Shown: positions 1 to 9,388, counted from the stretch's first letter. The stretch: 64,000 nucleotides of DNA from Bradyrhizobium sp. CSS354 (GCF_029051725.1 NZ_JAACFU010000001.1:124001-188000), one strand, 5' to 3'. The notes: a model not told the origin generated them from the sequence alone. Program-made: numbers and translations.

Positions 1-361
1 GGTCGGCGGCGATGTCGTCATACAGCTTGGCGCCTGCCTTGGGATCGCGGGCTGCCGCCTCGGCCGCGGCACGCAGCCGCGCCAGGGTGCGATAGCCCGA
101 GGGAGCCTTGGCTGCGAGCTCGGTGAAGGCCGCCTCGGCCTCCGCATGCTTGTCCTGCTCGGACAGCTCGGCGGCCTTTTCGAAGGCGGCGCCGGCCTCG
201 GCAGCCTTCTTGGCCTCCACATACTGGTAAGCGCGCCAGCCACCCAGGGCGGCGACGATCAGCACCATCAGGGCGATGAAGACAATCGAATACTTGTCCC
301 ACAGCTTCTTGAGCTGTTCGCGACGTACTTCCTCGTCGACTTCGTCAAATAATTCAGACAC
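1..361 (-). CDS. YfgM-like TPR membrane-anchored protein (3' end cut by window)
   Basis: The frame starts at a GTG at 361 and runs off the left edge, so only about the first 120 residues are present. A charged N-terminus of about 23 residues is followed by one hydrophobic segment (YSIVFIALMVLIVAALGGW) and then an alanine/glutamate-rich helical region typical of TPR proteins of the YfgM type (Tol-Pal/SecYEG-associated chaperone-like proteins). The next in-frame ATG upstream is closed by a stop, which supports the GTG. The topology would place the TPR part in the periplasm. The family call rests on layout and composition, because the C-terminal TPR units are missing. Confidence 0.7.
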   Translation of the reverse strand, partial: MSELFDEVDEEVRREQLKKLWDKYSIVFIALMVLIVAALGGWRAYQYVEAKKAAEAGAAFEKAAELSEQDKHAEAEAAFTELAAKAPSGYRTLARLRAAAEAAARDPKAGAKLYDDIAAD

Positions 362-528
362 TTATGCTAATCCCATGCCCGTCCGGGTGCGCGCGCCAAA
401 GCGTTCGCGTCAGGAATCCCGTCCCCCACGTGGCGGCGGGGTACCCTAACGATATGGCGGTGGCAAGGCAAAGCGAGCCCGATCAAGGCGTTAACCACCG
501 GGACAGCCCGGAGAGACGCCTCGCCGGG

Positions 529-2121
529 TCAGGCTCCCAACAGCTCCCGCAGCCGCCGCTTCAGCACCTTGCCATTGGCATTGCGCGGCAGCGGCTCCGC
601 GGTGATCACCATCGTTTCCGGGACCTTGTAGTCGGACAACCGCTCCGCGCACCAGGCGCGCAAGGCCTCGCTGTCCACCGGCGCGCGCGTCACCACCACG
701 GCGTGGACGCGCTCGCCCAGCACCGGGCACGCCTTGGCGACGATCGCGCTCTCGACCACGGCGGGATGGCCGGCCAGCACGGATTCGACCTCGGCCGAAT
801 AGATCTTCAGGCCACCGCGATTGATCATGTCCTTCTGCCGGTCGAACACCCGGACATATCCTTCCGTGTCGACCGAGCCGAGATCGCCGGAATGCCAGAA
901 CCCGCTGGTGAAGCTTTCGGCCGTTGCTTTTGGATTATTCCAATAGCCCTTGATCACGGAGGCACTCTGGATCCAGAGCTCACCGATTTCGCCAGGCGGC
1001 AGCTCACGCCCGTCCGCCCCCATTGCCAGGATGCGCGCACCCGGACACGGCAGGCCGACGCTGTCGATATGGCTCGCCGTCAACTCGCCCGGCATGATCG
1101 TGGACGGCGACGTGGTCTCGGTCGCGCCGTAGCAGTTCGCAAGCTGGAGGCCGGGAATGATCGCCTTGAGCTTCTCGATGGTGGCGACCGGCATTGGGGC
1201 ACCGCCAAAGCCTCCGATACGCCAGCTCGACAGATCGTAGCTCTCGAAATCGGGCTGGAGCAGGCAGAGATTGTACATCGCCGGCACCATCACCGTATAG
1301 GTGACGCGCTCGCGCGCGGCGAGCTTGAGATATTCGCCGGCCTTGAACTCCGGCATGATGATCAGCGCGCCGCCGCAGCAGATCATCGTCGTGATGTTGG
1401 CGACGACGCCCGTGACGTGGCCGAGCGGCACTGCCGCGATCGAAAGGTCGGCTTGCGTCAATTGCAGGCAGGACACGAAGATCATCGAGGAATGGACGAT
1501 GTTGCAATGGGCCAGCATCGCGCCTTTCGGCTTGCCGGTCGTCCCCGAGGTGTAGAGGATCATCGCGGTGTCCTCCTCGCTCGTCTCGACCGGCGCCGCG
1601 GCCGGCGCGTTGTCGACGAGCACAGCGAAATGCGACAGAGCCGGATCGTAATCGACGGCGATGCGATGGACCATTTCGGGCACATCCCGTGCATCCGGCA
1701 GCCGCTCCGCAAGTGCCGCCTCGTGGATCAGGATTTTGGCACCGCAGTCGGCGAGCACATAGGCGATTTCCGGCTTCTGCTGCCGCGTGCTGAGCAGCAC
1801 CGTGACAAGCCCCTCATGCGCGGCAGCGAACAGCAGCAGCGGAAATTCGACGCGGTTGCCGAGCAGGATCGCGACACGATCGCCCCGCTGCAATCCGAGC
1901 TTGCGAAATCCCGCCGCGATCCGCGCAGCCTGCTCCGCGGCCTGCCGCCAGCTCAGCCGGACATCGCCCGAGATCAGCGCTTCGCCGTCGGGATTGCGCG
2001 CGCAGGCATCTGCGATCATGGCCCATATGCTCACGGGGCGGTCGGCGAAGGCCGGCACCACGCGATCGCCAAAGCGCGTCTCGAGCCGCATCGGCGGGAT
2101 CTGAGAATGCGACCAGTCCAT
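529..2121 (-). CDS. Class I adenylate-forming acyl-CoA synthetase / AMP-dependent ligase
   Basis: The 530-residue protein has the usual length of an acyl-CoA synthetase. The P-loop-like motif TSGTTGKPKG lies at residues 191-200, a GATE-type motif (YGATETTSPS) follows mid-protein, and the C-terminal PRNANGK motif carries the conserved adenylation lysine at about residue 518. Enzymes of this family activate a carboxylate with ATP and load it onto CoA in the cytoplasm. The chain-length or aromatic specificity cannot be read from the sequence. The ATG at 2121 has a GAGG Shine-Dalgarno eight bases upstream. It is a single gene between the TPR protein and nnrU-like genes on the same strand. Confidence 0.9.
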   Translation of the reverse strand: MDWSHSQIPPMRLETRFGDRVVPAFADRPVSIWAMIADACARNPDGEALISGDVRLSWRQAAEQAARIAAGFRKLGLQRGDRVAILLGNRVEFPLLLFAAAHEGLVTVLLSTRQQKPEIAYVLADCGAKILIHEAALAERLPDARDVPEMVHRIAVDYDPALSHFAVLVDNAPAAAPVETSEEDTAMILYTSGTTGKPKGAMLAHCNIVHSSMIFVSCLQLTQADLSIAAVPLGHVTGVVANITTMICCGGALIIMPEFKAGEYLKLAARERVTYTVMVPAMYNLCLLQPDFESYDLSSWRIGGFGGAPMPVATIEKLKAIIPGLQLANCYGATETTSPSTIMPGELTASHIDSVGLPCPGARILAMGADGRELPPGEIGELWIQSASVIKGYWNNPKATAESFTSGFWHSGDLGSVDTEGYVRVFDRQKDMINRGGLKIYSAEVESVLAGHPAVVESAIVAKACPVLGERVHAVVVTRAPVDSEALRAWCAERLSDYKVPETMVITAEPLPRNANGKVLKRRLRELLGA

Positions 2122-2194
2122 CGGGATGCCCTCGGCTTGTTGCTCTTGTTACCTTCCGCGCATGGGCATGCCGGTGCTGTCTTGTGCTGATCGG

Positions 2195-2779
2195 CTAGCC
2201 GCCGATCACGGGAACACCGATCACGACCGGATGGAACGCAAACGCCAGCGCCAGATATGCGACGATTCCAACCACGATCGCGATCAGATCGTTGGTGACC
2301 CCGCCCACCGGAATCGGCGGACCGCCACCATCGGTGCGACGCTTCAGCGTGATGCGATCATATACCGCCCAGCCGAGGAAGGAGCCGAACAGGATGATGG
2401 AGCCGAGGTCACCATTGGCCAGAAGATGCGCCGCCGCCCACAGCTTGATGCCGGCCAGCATCGGATGCTTCAGCGTCGCATAGATGCGGCCGCGCAGATA
2501 GGACGCAACCACCAGGATGACCGCGGGCAGCATCAGCGCGAGCGTGATGTGCTTCAGCGCCTTCGGCGGATACCAGACGTCGATCCAGCCCGTCGCACGA
2601 TAATGCGCGAAGCCCCAGATGATCAACGCGAGCCCCGCGAGCGAGGCAAGCGAATAGAGGATCTTGTAGGTCCCCTCGCCCAGCCTCGCGATGGCCTGCG
2701 CGCGCGCCTCGCGTTTCGTCGTGAACACATGCGCCGTAAAAAACAGCGCAAGCCCCAGGATCATGACCAGCAGACCCAC
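2195..2779 (-). CDS. NnrU family integral membrane protein
   Basis: The 194-residue, very hydrophobic protein has about five to six membrane segments and matches the NnrU layout, including the YPP and LKHPMLAGIKLWAAAHLLANGDL regions (read as conserved LKHP...AHLLANGD). NnrU-type proteins were named in denitrifiers near nitrite/nitric-oxide reductase genes, and homologues resemble NnrU/MSR-type isoprenylcysteine methyltransferase folds. No denitrification gene is nearby, so a nitric oxide role is not supported here. The start is a GTG at 2779 with a GGAGAA ribosome binding site four bases upstream. Confidence 0.85.
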   Translation of the reverse strand: MGLLVMILGLALFFTAHVFTTKREARAQAIARLGEGTYKILYSLASLAGLALIIWGFAHYRATGWIDVWYPPKALKHITLALMLPAVILVVASYLRGRIYATLKHPMLAGIKLWAAAHLLANGDLGSIILFGSFLGWAVYDRITLKRRTDGGGPPIPVGGVTNDLIAIVVGIVAYLALAFAFHPVVIGVPVIGG

Positions 2780-2850
2780 GAGATTCTCCCCTCAACCAGC
2801 GCCCCAGCCCATGGCGTATCATCGATTGGCCGCGGGTCGCAACTGATGGG

Positions 2851-3429
2851 CTACTTGCCGATCTGGCGATTGTCGACATACCGGATCGCGATCGGCCGCC
2901 CGGCGAGGGCGCCGCCAAGACTGCCGGTGAATTTCAGCGGCAGGCAGGCTTTCAGCGATGAATTGATCGCATTGAGATAGGTGGTTCTCGTCTCGGCGGG
3001 CACGCCCGCGGTCGCAAAGGTCAGGCGCGGCGGGCCGATCAGGCCGCCCGACTTGTTGAAGCTGAAACGCACGGCCATCTGCATGCCCGCGCGCGCATTG
3101 TCCGATGGCGGCGACCAGCAGCTGCGCAGCTCGGCGAAGAGGTCGCCGATCGTATCGAGATCGTGATCCGGCTTTTGATATTTGCCGCGATCCGCCTCCG
3201 GTGGCACGCTTTGGATCGTGAGCTGGAGGTTCTGGCCGTAGGGATAGTCGATCTCGGGAATACAGGGACCAGGCTCGAGCGGGCTGCAATAGGACGGCGT
3301 GCAGGGCCTGCCGTCGAGCACGCTGCACGGCTCGTGCGAAAACGGAATCGGGTTGATTTGCCGCGGCCGCGCGTCGGCGGCGATCGTCGAGATCGCCAGC
3401 AGGAGGAAAACAAGGATGCCGCGCCACAT
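2851..3429 (-). CDS. Secreted hypothetical protein, TonB-C-like C-terminus
   Basis: The 192-residue protein begins with a clear signal peptide (MWRGILVFLLLAISTIAADA, cleavage near residue 20). Cysteine- and proline-rich residues 30-60 follow. The C-terminal half (LRSCWSPP, MQMAVRFSFNKSGGLIGPP, then a basic/hydrophobic tail) resembles the small TonB/TolA C-terminal beta-alpha fold seen in many periplasmic rhizobial proteins. I do not recognise a specific function. It is on the same strand as prfC, from which it is separated by an intergenic repeat. Confidence 0.7.
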   Translation of the reverse strand: MWRGILVFLLLAISTIAADARPRQINPIPFSHEPCSVLDGRPCTPSYCSPLEPGPCIPEIDYPYGQNLQLTIQSVPPEADRGKYQKPDHDLDTIGDLFAELRSCWSPPSDNARAGMQMAVRFSFNKSGGLIGPPRLTFATAGVPAETRTTYLNAINSSLKACLPLKFTGSLGGALAGRPIAIRYVDNRQIGK

Positions 3430-3500
3430 GACCAGAACGTGGCATCGCCGGAGAAGCCGTCAAGCCCGCAAGCGTTCACATGCTCGCGCGTACACGCGGT

Positions 3501-3606
3501 GTCGTCGTCCGACTTGACCGGACGACCCAGTATTCCAGAGGCGTTTGTGATTGAGCCGAGAGGCTGCGGCGTGCTGGATGCCCCGCTTTCGCGGAGCATG
3601 ACAGCG
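3501..3606. repeat. Intergenic palindromic repeat, family A copy 1
   Basis: This copy starts with an inverted repeat around GTCGTCCGACTTGACCGGAC, continues with CCCAGTATTCCAGAG, and ends CTGGATGCCCCGC...GCATGACAGCGG. The same string of elements recurs at 49466-49574 and, inverted and diverged, at 43142-43248. It sits between the secreted hypothetical gene and prfC. No transposase is associated. Confidence 0.8.
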
Positions 3607-3640
3607 GGGGGAGTGGCTGCAGAACGGGCGAAGCCCCACC

Positions 3641-5260
3641 CTACCCCTTCTTCTTGACGTCCTTGACGTTGGTGAACTCGATGCCCTCGGCCCGTTCCCT
3701 GGTGTAGCCGAGATAGAACTCGTTCCGCGCCAGATAGACGGGATCCCCGTCGACATCATCGGCGATGCTGGAGGTGTTGGCCGCGATGAAGGTATCGAGC
3801 TTCTTGCGGTCGTCCGAAGAGACCCAGCGCGCAAGCTGGAACTCGCTGATCTCGAATTCGACCGGCAGGGAATATTCCGCATCCAGCCGCGCCTTGAGCA
3901 CGTCGAGCTGGAGTGCGCCGACGACGCCAACCAGCGCGGGCGCGCCGTCGCGCGGGCGGAACACCTGCACAACGCCCTCTTCCGACATCTGCTGAAGCGC
4001 TTCCTTCAGCTTCTTCGCCTTCATCGCATCGGTGAGACGCACGCGGCGGACGATTTCCGGCGCGAAGCTCGGCACGCCAACGAAGTTGAAATCCTCACCG
4101 TCGGTCAGTGTATCGCCGATGCGAAGCGTGCCGTGATTGGGAATGCCGACGACGTCGCCGGCATAGGCTTCGTCCGCGACCGAACGGTCCTGCGCGAAGA
4201 AGAATTGCGGGCTGGACAGCGGCATGCTCTTGCCGGTGCGCACCAGCTTCGCCTTCATGCCGCGGCTCAGCTTGCCGGAGCACAGCCGCGCGAAGGCGAT
4301 GCGGTCGCGGTGGTTGGGATCCATGTTGGCCTGGATCTTGAACACGAAGGCGCTCATGCGCGGGTCGGTGGCTTCGACCTTGCGCTGGTCGCTCTCCTGC
4401 GCGCGCGGCTCGGGCGCGAACTTGCCGAGCCCCTGCAGCAGGTCGCCGACGCCGAAATTGCGTAGCGCGCTGCCGAAATAAACCGGCGTCAGATGGCCCT
4501 CGCGAAACGCTTCGAGCTCGAACGGTTTTGAAGCCGCGGTGACGAGCTCGAGCTCGTCCTTGACCGCCGACACGTCGAGATTGGCGTTGAGCTTTCCGAG
4601 CTCGGCGATCTCGATCTGCTGCGCCGCGCCGGTCTTGGCGCCGCCGCCTTCGAGCAGGCGCACGCCGCCATTGACGACGTCGTAGGTCCCGAGGAAATCG
4701 CGGCCGCGGCCGACAGGCCAGGTCATTGGCGTGGTATCGAGCGCCAGCGTCTTCTCGATCTCGTCGAGGAGCTCGAACACGTCGCGGCTCTCGCGGTCCA
4801 TCTTGTTGATGAAGGTGATGATCGGGATGTCGCGAAGACGACACACCTCGAACAGCTTTCGCGTCCGCGCCTCGATGCCCTTGGCGGCGTCGATCACCAT
4901 GACGGCGGAATCGACCGCCGTGAGCGTGCGATAGGTGTCTTCCGAAAAGTCCTCGTGGCCCGGCGTGTCCAGCAGGTTGAACACGAGGCCCTCGAACTCG
5001 AAGGTCATGACCGAGGTCACGACAGAGATGCCGCGCTCGCGCTCGATCTTCATCCAGTCCGAACGCGTATTGCGCCGCTCGCCCTTGGCCTTGACTTGGC
5101 CGGCCAGATTGATGGCGCCACCGAACAGCAGCAGCTTTTCGGTCAGCGTGGTCTTGCCGGCGTCCGGATGCGAGATGATCGCAAAGGTACGCCGCCGCGA
5201 CACTTCAGCGGCAAGCGAGGAACGGGCCGTCGATTCGGCTGTGGTGGCGATGTCGGACAT
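3641..5260 (-). CDS. prfC: Peptide chain release factor 3
   Basis: The 539-residue translational GTPase is close to the 529 residues of the E. coli protein. G1 is HPDAGKTT at residues 31-38, G3 is DTPGH at 98-102 and G4 is NKMD at 152-155. The CMP of features (EF-G-like G domain, ITSVMTFE-type switch region, C-terminal domain III) is that of RF3, which recycles RF1 and RF2 from post-termination ribosomes. The ATG at 5260 is followed by a short serine/threonine-rich tail before the G domain, a little longer than usual. It is transcribed alone, divergently from gdx/sugE. Confidence 0.96.
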   Translation of the reverse strand: MSDIATTAESTARSSLAAEVSRRRTFAIISHPDAGKTTLTEKLLLFGGAINLAGQVKAKGERRNTRSDWMKIERERGISVVTSVMTFEFEGLVFNLLDTPGHEDFSEDTYRTLTAVDSAVMVIDAAKGIEARTRKLFEVCRLRDIPIITFINKMDRESRDVFELLDEIEKTLALDTTPMTWPVGRGRDFLGTYDVVNGGVRLLEGGGAKTGAAQQIEIAELGKLNANLDVSAVKDELELVTAASKPFELEAFREGHLTPVYFGSALRNFGVGDLLQGLGKFAPEPRAQESDQRKVEATDPRMSAFVFKIQANMDPNHRDRIAFARLCSGKLSRGMKAKLVRTGKSMPLSSPQFFFAQDRSVADEAYAGDVVGIPNHGTLRIGDTLTDGEDFNFVGVPSFAPEIVRRVRLTDAMKAKKLKEALQQMSEEGVVQVFRPRDGAPALVGVVGALQLDVLKARLDAEYSLPVEFEISEFQLARWVSSDDRKKLDTFIAANTSSIADDVDGDPVYLARNEFYLGYTRERAEGIEFTNVKDVKKKG

Positions 5261-5351
5261 TGCGGCAGCGTTTGGCAGGGAAAATGAGCCTGATCAAGCC
5301 TCATCTGGTGATTGCGGAGCCTTCCGGCCAGCCCCATATCGGGCTTGGGTT

Positions 5352-5416
5352 GGGAGGACGGCCTTCCCCTCCCACAGCACACCAGTCGCGGGGACGACCC
5401 TGCCTTGAATGGAGGG
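5352..5416 (+). promoter_or_regulatory. Guanidine-II (mini-ykkC) riboswitch upstream of gdx/sugE
   Basis: Two small hairpins carry the diagnostic ACGR tetraloops. Hairpin P1 pairs 5352-5357 with 5362-5367 around loop ACGG (5358-5361). Hairpin P2 pairs 5388-5393 with 5398-5403 around loop ACGA (5394-5397). Each is a six-base-pair stem with one G-U pair. The linker contains CCCTCC (5367-5372), the exact complement of the GGAGGG ribosome binding site at 5411-5416. The likely logic is that guanidine stabilises both hairpins and frees the ribosome binding site. The downstream gene is an SMR exporter of the guanidine-carrier type, which is the expected target. Confidence 0.88.
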
Positions 5417-5421
5417 TCGTC

Positions 5422-5736
5422 ATGGCCTGGAGCATCCTGTTCGTCGCCGGTCTGCTGGAGATCTCCTGGGCGATCGGCCTCAAATATACCGAGGGGTTCT
5501 CCAAGCTCGTTCCGTCAGTCCTCACGCTCGGCGCCATGGCCGGCAGCATCATCCTGCTCGGGCTCGCCCTCAAATCGCTGCCGATTGGAACCGCTTATGC
5601 AGTCTGGACCGGCATCGGCGCGGTCGGTACCGCGACGCTCGGCATCGTCCTGTTCGGCGAGCCGGCCACCGCGTTCCGCCTCGCTAGCATCGGGCTGATC
5701 GTCGCCGGGATTGTCGGACTGAAGCTGGTTACCTGA
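5422..5736 (+). CDS. gdx: Gdx-type SMR guanidinium exporter (SugE)
   Basis: This 104-residue small multidrug resistance protein has four membrane segments, the conserved glutamate of segment 1 ([13 protein letters not shown], Glu13) and the [11 protein letters not shown] motif of the SugE/Gdx branch. Proteins of this branch work as dual-topology dimers exchanging guanidinium for protons. The ATG at 5422 was chosen over the longer frame because it follows GGAGGG with five bases between. A riboswitch of matching class lies immediately upstream. The 3' end overlaps the convergent pit gene by eight bases. Confidence 0.93.
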   Translation: MAWSILFVAGLLEISWAIGLKYTEGFSKLVPSVLTLGAMAGSIILLGLALKSLPIGTAYAVWTGIGAVGTATLGIVLFGEPATAFRLASIGLIVAGIVGLKLVT

Positions 5737-6736
5737 CGAAGAGCTTGACCGCCCACCAGCTCAGCGCGGCGACGATGGCCGAGGCCGGCATCGTGATCAC
5801 CCAGGCATAGACGATCGAGCTGGCGACGTTCCAGCGCACCGCCGAGAGGCGGCGGGCGGCGCCGACGCCGACGATGGCGCCGGTGATGGTGTGGGTGGTC
5901 GAGACGGGAACGCCGAGAAAGGTCGCCATGAACAGGGTCGCGGCACCGCCTGTCTCGGCGCAAAAGCCCTGCATCGGGGTCAGCTTGGTGATGCGCAGGC
6001 CCATGGTGCGAACGATGCGCCAGCCGCCCATCAACGTCCCCATCGCCATCGCGGCCTGGCAGGAGAGCACCACCCAGAAGGGGACGAAGAATTCGCCGCC
6101 GAGCTGGCCCTGCGAATAGAGCAGCACGGCGATGATGCCCATGGTCTTCTGCGCGTCGTTGCCGCCATGGCCGAGCGAATAGAGCGAAGCGGAGGCGAAT
6201 TGCAGGATGCGGAAGGCGCGATCCACGGCAAAGGGCGTGGAGCGCACCGAGGCCCAGGACACGATCGCAACCAGCACCATCGCGAGCAGGAAGCCGACCA
6301 GCGGAGACAGCACGATGGCGATCACCGTCTTGGACAATCCGCTCCAGACCGCCGCCGAAAGGCCGGCTTTGGCCACGCCGGCACCAAACAAGCCGCCGAT
6401 CAATGCATGAGACGAGGACGATGGGATGCCGAGCGCCCATGTCACCAGGTTCCAGACGATGGCGCCGACGAGCGCGGCGAAGATCACCTGAGCATCTACG
6501 ATCGCGGGATCGATGATGCCGGTGCCGATGGTCTGGGCGACGTGCAGCCCGAACACCAAGAAGGCGACGAAATTGAAGAACGCGGCCCAGAACACCGCGT
6601 ATTGCGGCCGCAGCACGCGGGTGGAGACGATGGTCGCGATCGAATTGGCGGCGTCGTGCAGGCCGTTCAGGAAGTCGAACAGCAGCGCGACGGCGATCAA
6701 TCCGACCAGGACGGGAAGACCCAACGCAACATCCAC
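5729..6736 (-). CDS. pit: Low-affinity inorganic phosphate transporter, PiT family
   Basis: The 335-residue membrane protein shows the two inverted PiT signatures: [16 protein letters not shown] near the N-terminus and [11 protein letters not shown] after mid-protein. It has about ten hydrophobic segments, which fits the compact rhizobial Pit proteins. It imports metal-phosphate by proton symport across the inner membrane. The start is GTG at 6736, sixteen bases after the DUF47 gene, so the two form an operon like orfA-pit of Sinorhizobium. The stop region overlaps gdx on the other strand. Confidence 0.93.
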   Translation of the reverse strand: MDVALGLPVLVGLIAVALLFDFLNGLHDAANSIATIVSTRVLRPQYAVFWAAFFNFVAFLVFGLHVAQTIGTGIIDPAIVDAQVIFAALVGAIVWNLVTWALGIPSSSSHALIGGLFGAGVAKAGLSAAVWSGLSKTVIAIVLSPLVGFLLAMVLVAIVSWASVRSTPFAVDRAFRILQFASASLYSLGHGGNDAQKTMGIIAVLLYSQGQLGGEFFVPFWVVLSCQAAMAMGTLMGGWRIVRTMGLRITKLTPMQGFCAETGGAATLFMATFLGVPVSTTHTITGAIVGVGAARRLSAVRWNVASSIVYAWVITMPASAIVAALSWWAVKLFVR

Positions 6737-6751
6737 GGCGTGGCCCCTGCC

Positions 6752-7396
6752 CTAAACTTGCTCGATGACGATGCTGTTGATCTCGTTGGCGACGTCGTCG
6801 AAGCGGTCGGCGACTTTCTCGAGATGGTCGTAGATCTCTGCGCCGACGATGAAATCCATCGCGTTGCCGTCGCGATGCTTGAGGAAGAGTTCCTTCAGCC
6901 CGATATCATGGAGATCGTCGACGCGGCCTTCCAGCTTGCCCAGCTCTTCGGTGATCGCGGTCAGCATCGCCACGTTCTGACCGATCTTCTGCATCAACGG
7001 CAGCGCACGGCCGACCAGATTGGCGCATTCGATCAGGAGCCCGCCGATCTCCCGCATCGGCGGCTCGAAGCTGCGGACCTCGAACAGCATCACGGCCTTG
7101 GCGGTCTGCTGCATCTGGTCGATGGCGTCGTCCATCGAGGTGATCAGGTTCTTGATGTCGCCACGGTCGAACGGGGTGATGAAGGTACGGCGCACCGCCG
7201 TCAGCACCTCACGGGTGATGTTGTCGGCATCGTTCTCGAACTGGTTGACGCGCTGGCAATAGACCGGCGTCTCCTCGCCCCCGTTGAGCATGCTCTGGAG
7301 CGCGATCGAGCCCTGGATCACGGTCTGGGCGTGGCGGTCGAACAGGTCGAAGAACCGTTCTTCCTTGGGCAGGAAAGCGCGAAACAATCGCATCAT
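6752..7396 (-). CDS. DUF47 / PhoU-like phosphate transport accessory protein
   Basis: The 214-residue, all-helical protein belongs to the DUF47 family, which resembles PhoU and is usually encoded with pit genes. Features include an N-terminal RLFRAFLPKEERFFDLFDRHA stretch (read as LPKEERFFDLF), the DADNITREVL helix and a C-terminal DVANEINSIVIEQV. It probably controls or assists the downstream Pit transporter. The ATG at 7396 begins a double ATG. A Pho-box-like sequence lies 44-61 bases upstream. Confidence 0.9.
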   Translation of the reverse strand: MMRLFRAFLPKEERFFDLFDRHAQTVIQGSIALQSMLNGGEETPVYCQRVNQFENDADNITREVLTAVRRTFITPFDRGDIKNLITSMDDAIDQMQQTAKAVMLFEVRSFEPPMREIGGLLIECANLVGRALPLMQKIGQNVAMLTAITEELGKLEGRVDDLHDIGLKELFLKHRDGNAMDFIVGAEIYDHLEKVADRFDDVANEINSIVIEQV

Positions 7397-7439
7397 GGGG
7401 GAGAGACTACCGGTTGGATTATGGCCTGGCCCAAGCGGG

Positions 7440-7457
7440 CCGTCATGAAACTGTCAT
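7440..7457 (+). promoter_or_regulatory. Pho box-like site upstream of the DUF47-pit operon
   Basis: Two seven-base direct repeats, CCGTCAT (7440-7446) and CTGTCAT (7451-7457), are separated by GAAA. This is the layout of one PhoB binding unit (CTGTCAT, four A/T-rich bases, CTGTCAT) with one mismatch. The site reads 5'-3' away from the operon and is only 44-61 bases from the DUF47 start codon. That placement fits repression of the low-affinity system during phosphate limitation, as known for orfA-pit in Sinorhizobium meliloti. Binding itself is inferred. Confidence 0.6.
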
Positions 7458-7554
7458 AGACCATTTTCGATCCACGCGCGTGCCACCTCACGCCCGTGGA
7501 GCCGGATCATCCACCGCTGTCGCGTGTCAACACATCTTACATTATATCAATAAC

Positions 7555-8523
7555 TTACAGCGACCGCCGGAAGTAATGCGCGATTTCACCGATGACGCCG
7601 CGGCGGAAGGTGAGCACGCAGATCACGAAGATCGAGCCCTGGATCACGGTCACCCACTGGCCGAACCCCGCCAGATATTGCTGCATGGCGATGATCACGA
7701 AGGCACCGACCACGGGACCGAACACGGTTCCGAGTCCGCCGACCAGCGTCATCAGCACGACTTCGCCCGACATCGACCAGTGCACGTCGGTGAGCGAGGC
7801 ATTTTGCGCCACGAAGACTTTCAGCGCACCGGCAAAGCCGGCCAGCGTGCCCGACAGGACGAAAGCCAGGAACTTGTACTGATCGGTCCGGTAACCCAGC
7901 GAGATCGCCCGCGGCTCGTTCTCGCGGATCGCCTTCAGGACTTCGCCGAACGGCGAGTTGATGATGCGGAAGATCAGCAGGAAGCCGGCGAGGAAGCCGA
8001 CCAGAACCACGTAGTAGAGCACGGTCGGCTTGGTCAGATCGAACAGGCCAAACATACGTCCCTGCGGGATACCCTGGATGCCGTCTTCGCCATGGGTGAA
8101 CGGCGCCTGGAGGTAGATGAAGTACAAGAGCTGCGACAGCGCCAGCGTGATCATCGAGAAATAGATGCCCTGGCGGCGGATCGAGATATAGCCCGTGATG
8201 AGCGAGAGCACGAAGGCACCGGCGACGCCGACGAGGATGCCGAGTTCCGGCGGCAGCGCCCAGACCTTCAGCGCATGCGCGCTGCAATAGCCGGCGGTAC
8301 CTAAGAACATCGCATGGCCGAAGGACAGCAAGCCGCCATAGCCGATCAGCAGGTTGAAGGCGCAGGCGAGCAGCGCGAAGCACAGCGCCTGCATCACGAA
8401 GAACGGGTAGACTCCGGTGAATGGCACCGAAGCCAGCAGCAGCGCCATCACCACGAACACGATCATCTCGTCGCGGATCGAGCGCGGGGTTGCCGGCAGC
8501 GTGTCGTCCGTCAAGGCTGTCAT
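7555..8523 (-). CDS. LivM-type ABC transporter permease
   Basis: The 322-residue inner-membrane permease has the branched-chain amino acid family signature (GYGGLLSFGHAMFLG near residue 62 and the EAA-like SLGYRTDQYKFLAFVLSGTLAGFAGAL region, read as YRTDQYK...AGFAGAL). It pairs with the LivH-type protein encoded one base upstream. The gene is the last of a five-gene operon. Its substrate could be branched-chain amino acids, other amino acids, amides or aromatic acids, because this family has diversified strongly in Bradyrhizobium. Confidence 0.92.
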   Translation of the reverse strand: MTALTDDTLPATPRSIRDEMIVFVVMALLLASVPFTGVYPFFVMQALCFALLACAFNLLIGYGGLLSFGHAMFLGTAGYCSAHALKVWALPPELGILVGVAGAFVLSLITGYISIRRQGIYFSMITLALSQLLYFIYLQAPFTHGEDGIQGIPQGRMFGLFDLTKPTVLYYVVLVGFLAGFLLIFRIINSPFGEVLKAIRENEPRAISLGYRTDQYKFLAFVLSGTLAGFAGALKVFVAQNASLTDVHWSMSGEVVLMTLVGGLGTVFGPVVGAFVIIAMQQYLAGFGQWVTVIQGSIFVICVLTFRRGVIGEIAHYFRRSL

Positions 8524-8524
8524 A

Positions 8525-9388
8525 TCAGGCCGCCCTTCCCGTCAATCCCGTTGGCTTCACCAAGAGCACCAGCACCATGAGCACGAACACGACGGTGTTG
8601 GAGGCCTCGGGGTAGAAATACTTGGTCAGGCCCTCGATCACACCGAGCGCGAAGCCGGTGATGATGGAGCCCATGATCGATCCCATGCCGCCGATCACGA
8701 CCACCGCGAACACCACGATGATGAGGTCGGCGCCCATCAGCGGCCGCACCTGGTTGATCGGCGCCGACAGCACGCCGGCGAGCGCGGCAAGGCCGACACC
8801 GAGGCCGTAGGTCAGCGTGATCATGCGCGGCACGTTGACGCCGAAGGCGCGCACCAGCGTCGGGTTTTCGGTGGCGGCGCGCAAATAGGCGCCGAGCCGG
8901 GTCTTCTCGATCAGAAACCAGGTCGCGATGCAGACCACCAGCGAGAAGATGACGACCCAGCCGCGATAGACCGGCAGGAACATGAAGCCGAGATTCATGC
9001 CGCCCTTGAGCTGATCCGGAATGGCGTAAGGCAGGCCGGAGGAGCCGAAGTAGTTCTGGAACACGCCCTGCACGATCAGCGCAATGCCGAAGGTCAGGAG
9101 CAGACCGTAGAGATGATCGAGCCCGGTCAGCCATTGCAGCATGGTCCGTTCCAGGATCATGCCGAAGATGCCGACAATGATCGGCGCAAGCAGCAACGCC
9201 CACCAATAGTTGATGCCGCCGAGGTTCAGCAGGAAATAGGCGACGAACGCGCCCATCATGTAAAGCGCACCGTGGGCGAAATTGATGATGTTGAGCATGC
9301 CGAAGATCACGGCAAGCCCGAGACTGAGCAGCGCGTAGAACGAGCCGTTGATCAGTCCCACCAGTAGCTGAGCGTAAAGAGCCTGCAT
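8525..9388 (-). CDS. LivH-type ABC transporter permease
   Basis: The 287-residue permease has LivH hallmarks: LLVGLINGSFYALLSLGLAVIFG at the N-terminus (read as LINGSFYALLSLGLA), then NFAHGALYMMGA, and a GLGVGLAALAGVL segment with RAFGVN in the cytoplasmic loop. It forms the membrane channel with the LivM-type partner. The stop codon is one base before the livM-like ATG, so translation is probably coupled. The substrate is not determined. Confidence 0.92.
   Translation of the reverse strand: MQALYAQLLVGLINGSFYALLSLGLAVIFGMLNIINFAHGALYMMGAFVAYFLLNLGGINYWWALLLAPIIVGIFGMILERTMLQWLTGLDHLYGLLLTFGIALIVQGVFQNYFGSSGLPYAIPDQLKGGMNLGFMFLPVYRGWVVIFSLVVCIATWFLIEKTRLGAYLRAATENPTLVRAFGVNVPRMITLTYGLGVGLAALAGVLSAPINQVRPLMGADLIIVVFAVVVIGGMGSIMGSIITGFALGVIEGLTKYFYPEASNTVVFVLMVLVLLVKPTGLTGRAA

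Noticed and set aside
364..2190. 608-residue open frame on the plus strand
   Set aside because: It is antisense to the acyl-CoA synthetase gene, has the arginine/histidine-rich composition of a shadow frame in GC-rich DNA, and shows no domain.
5891..7459. 522-residue plus-strand open frame
   Set aside because: It is antisense to pit and the DUF47 gene and carries no recognisable motif.
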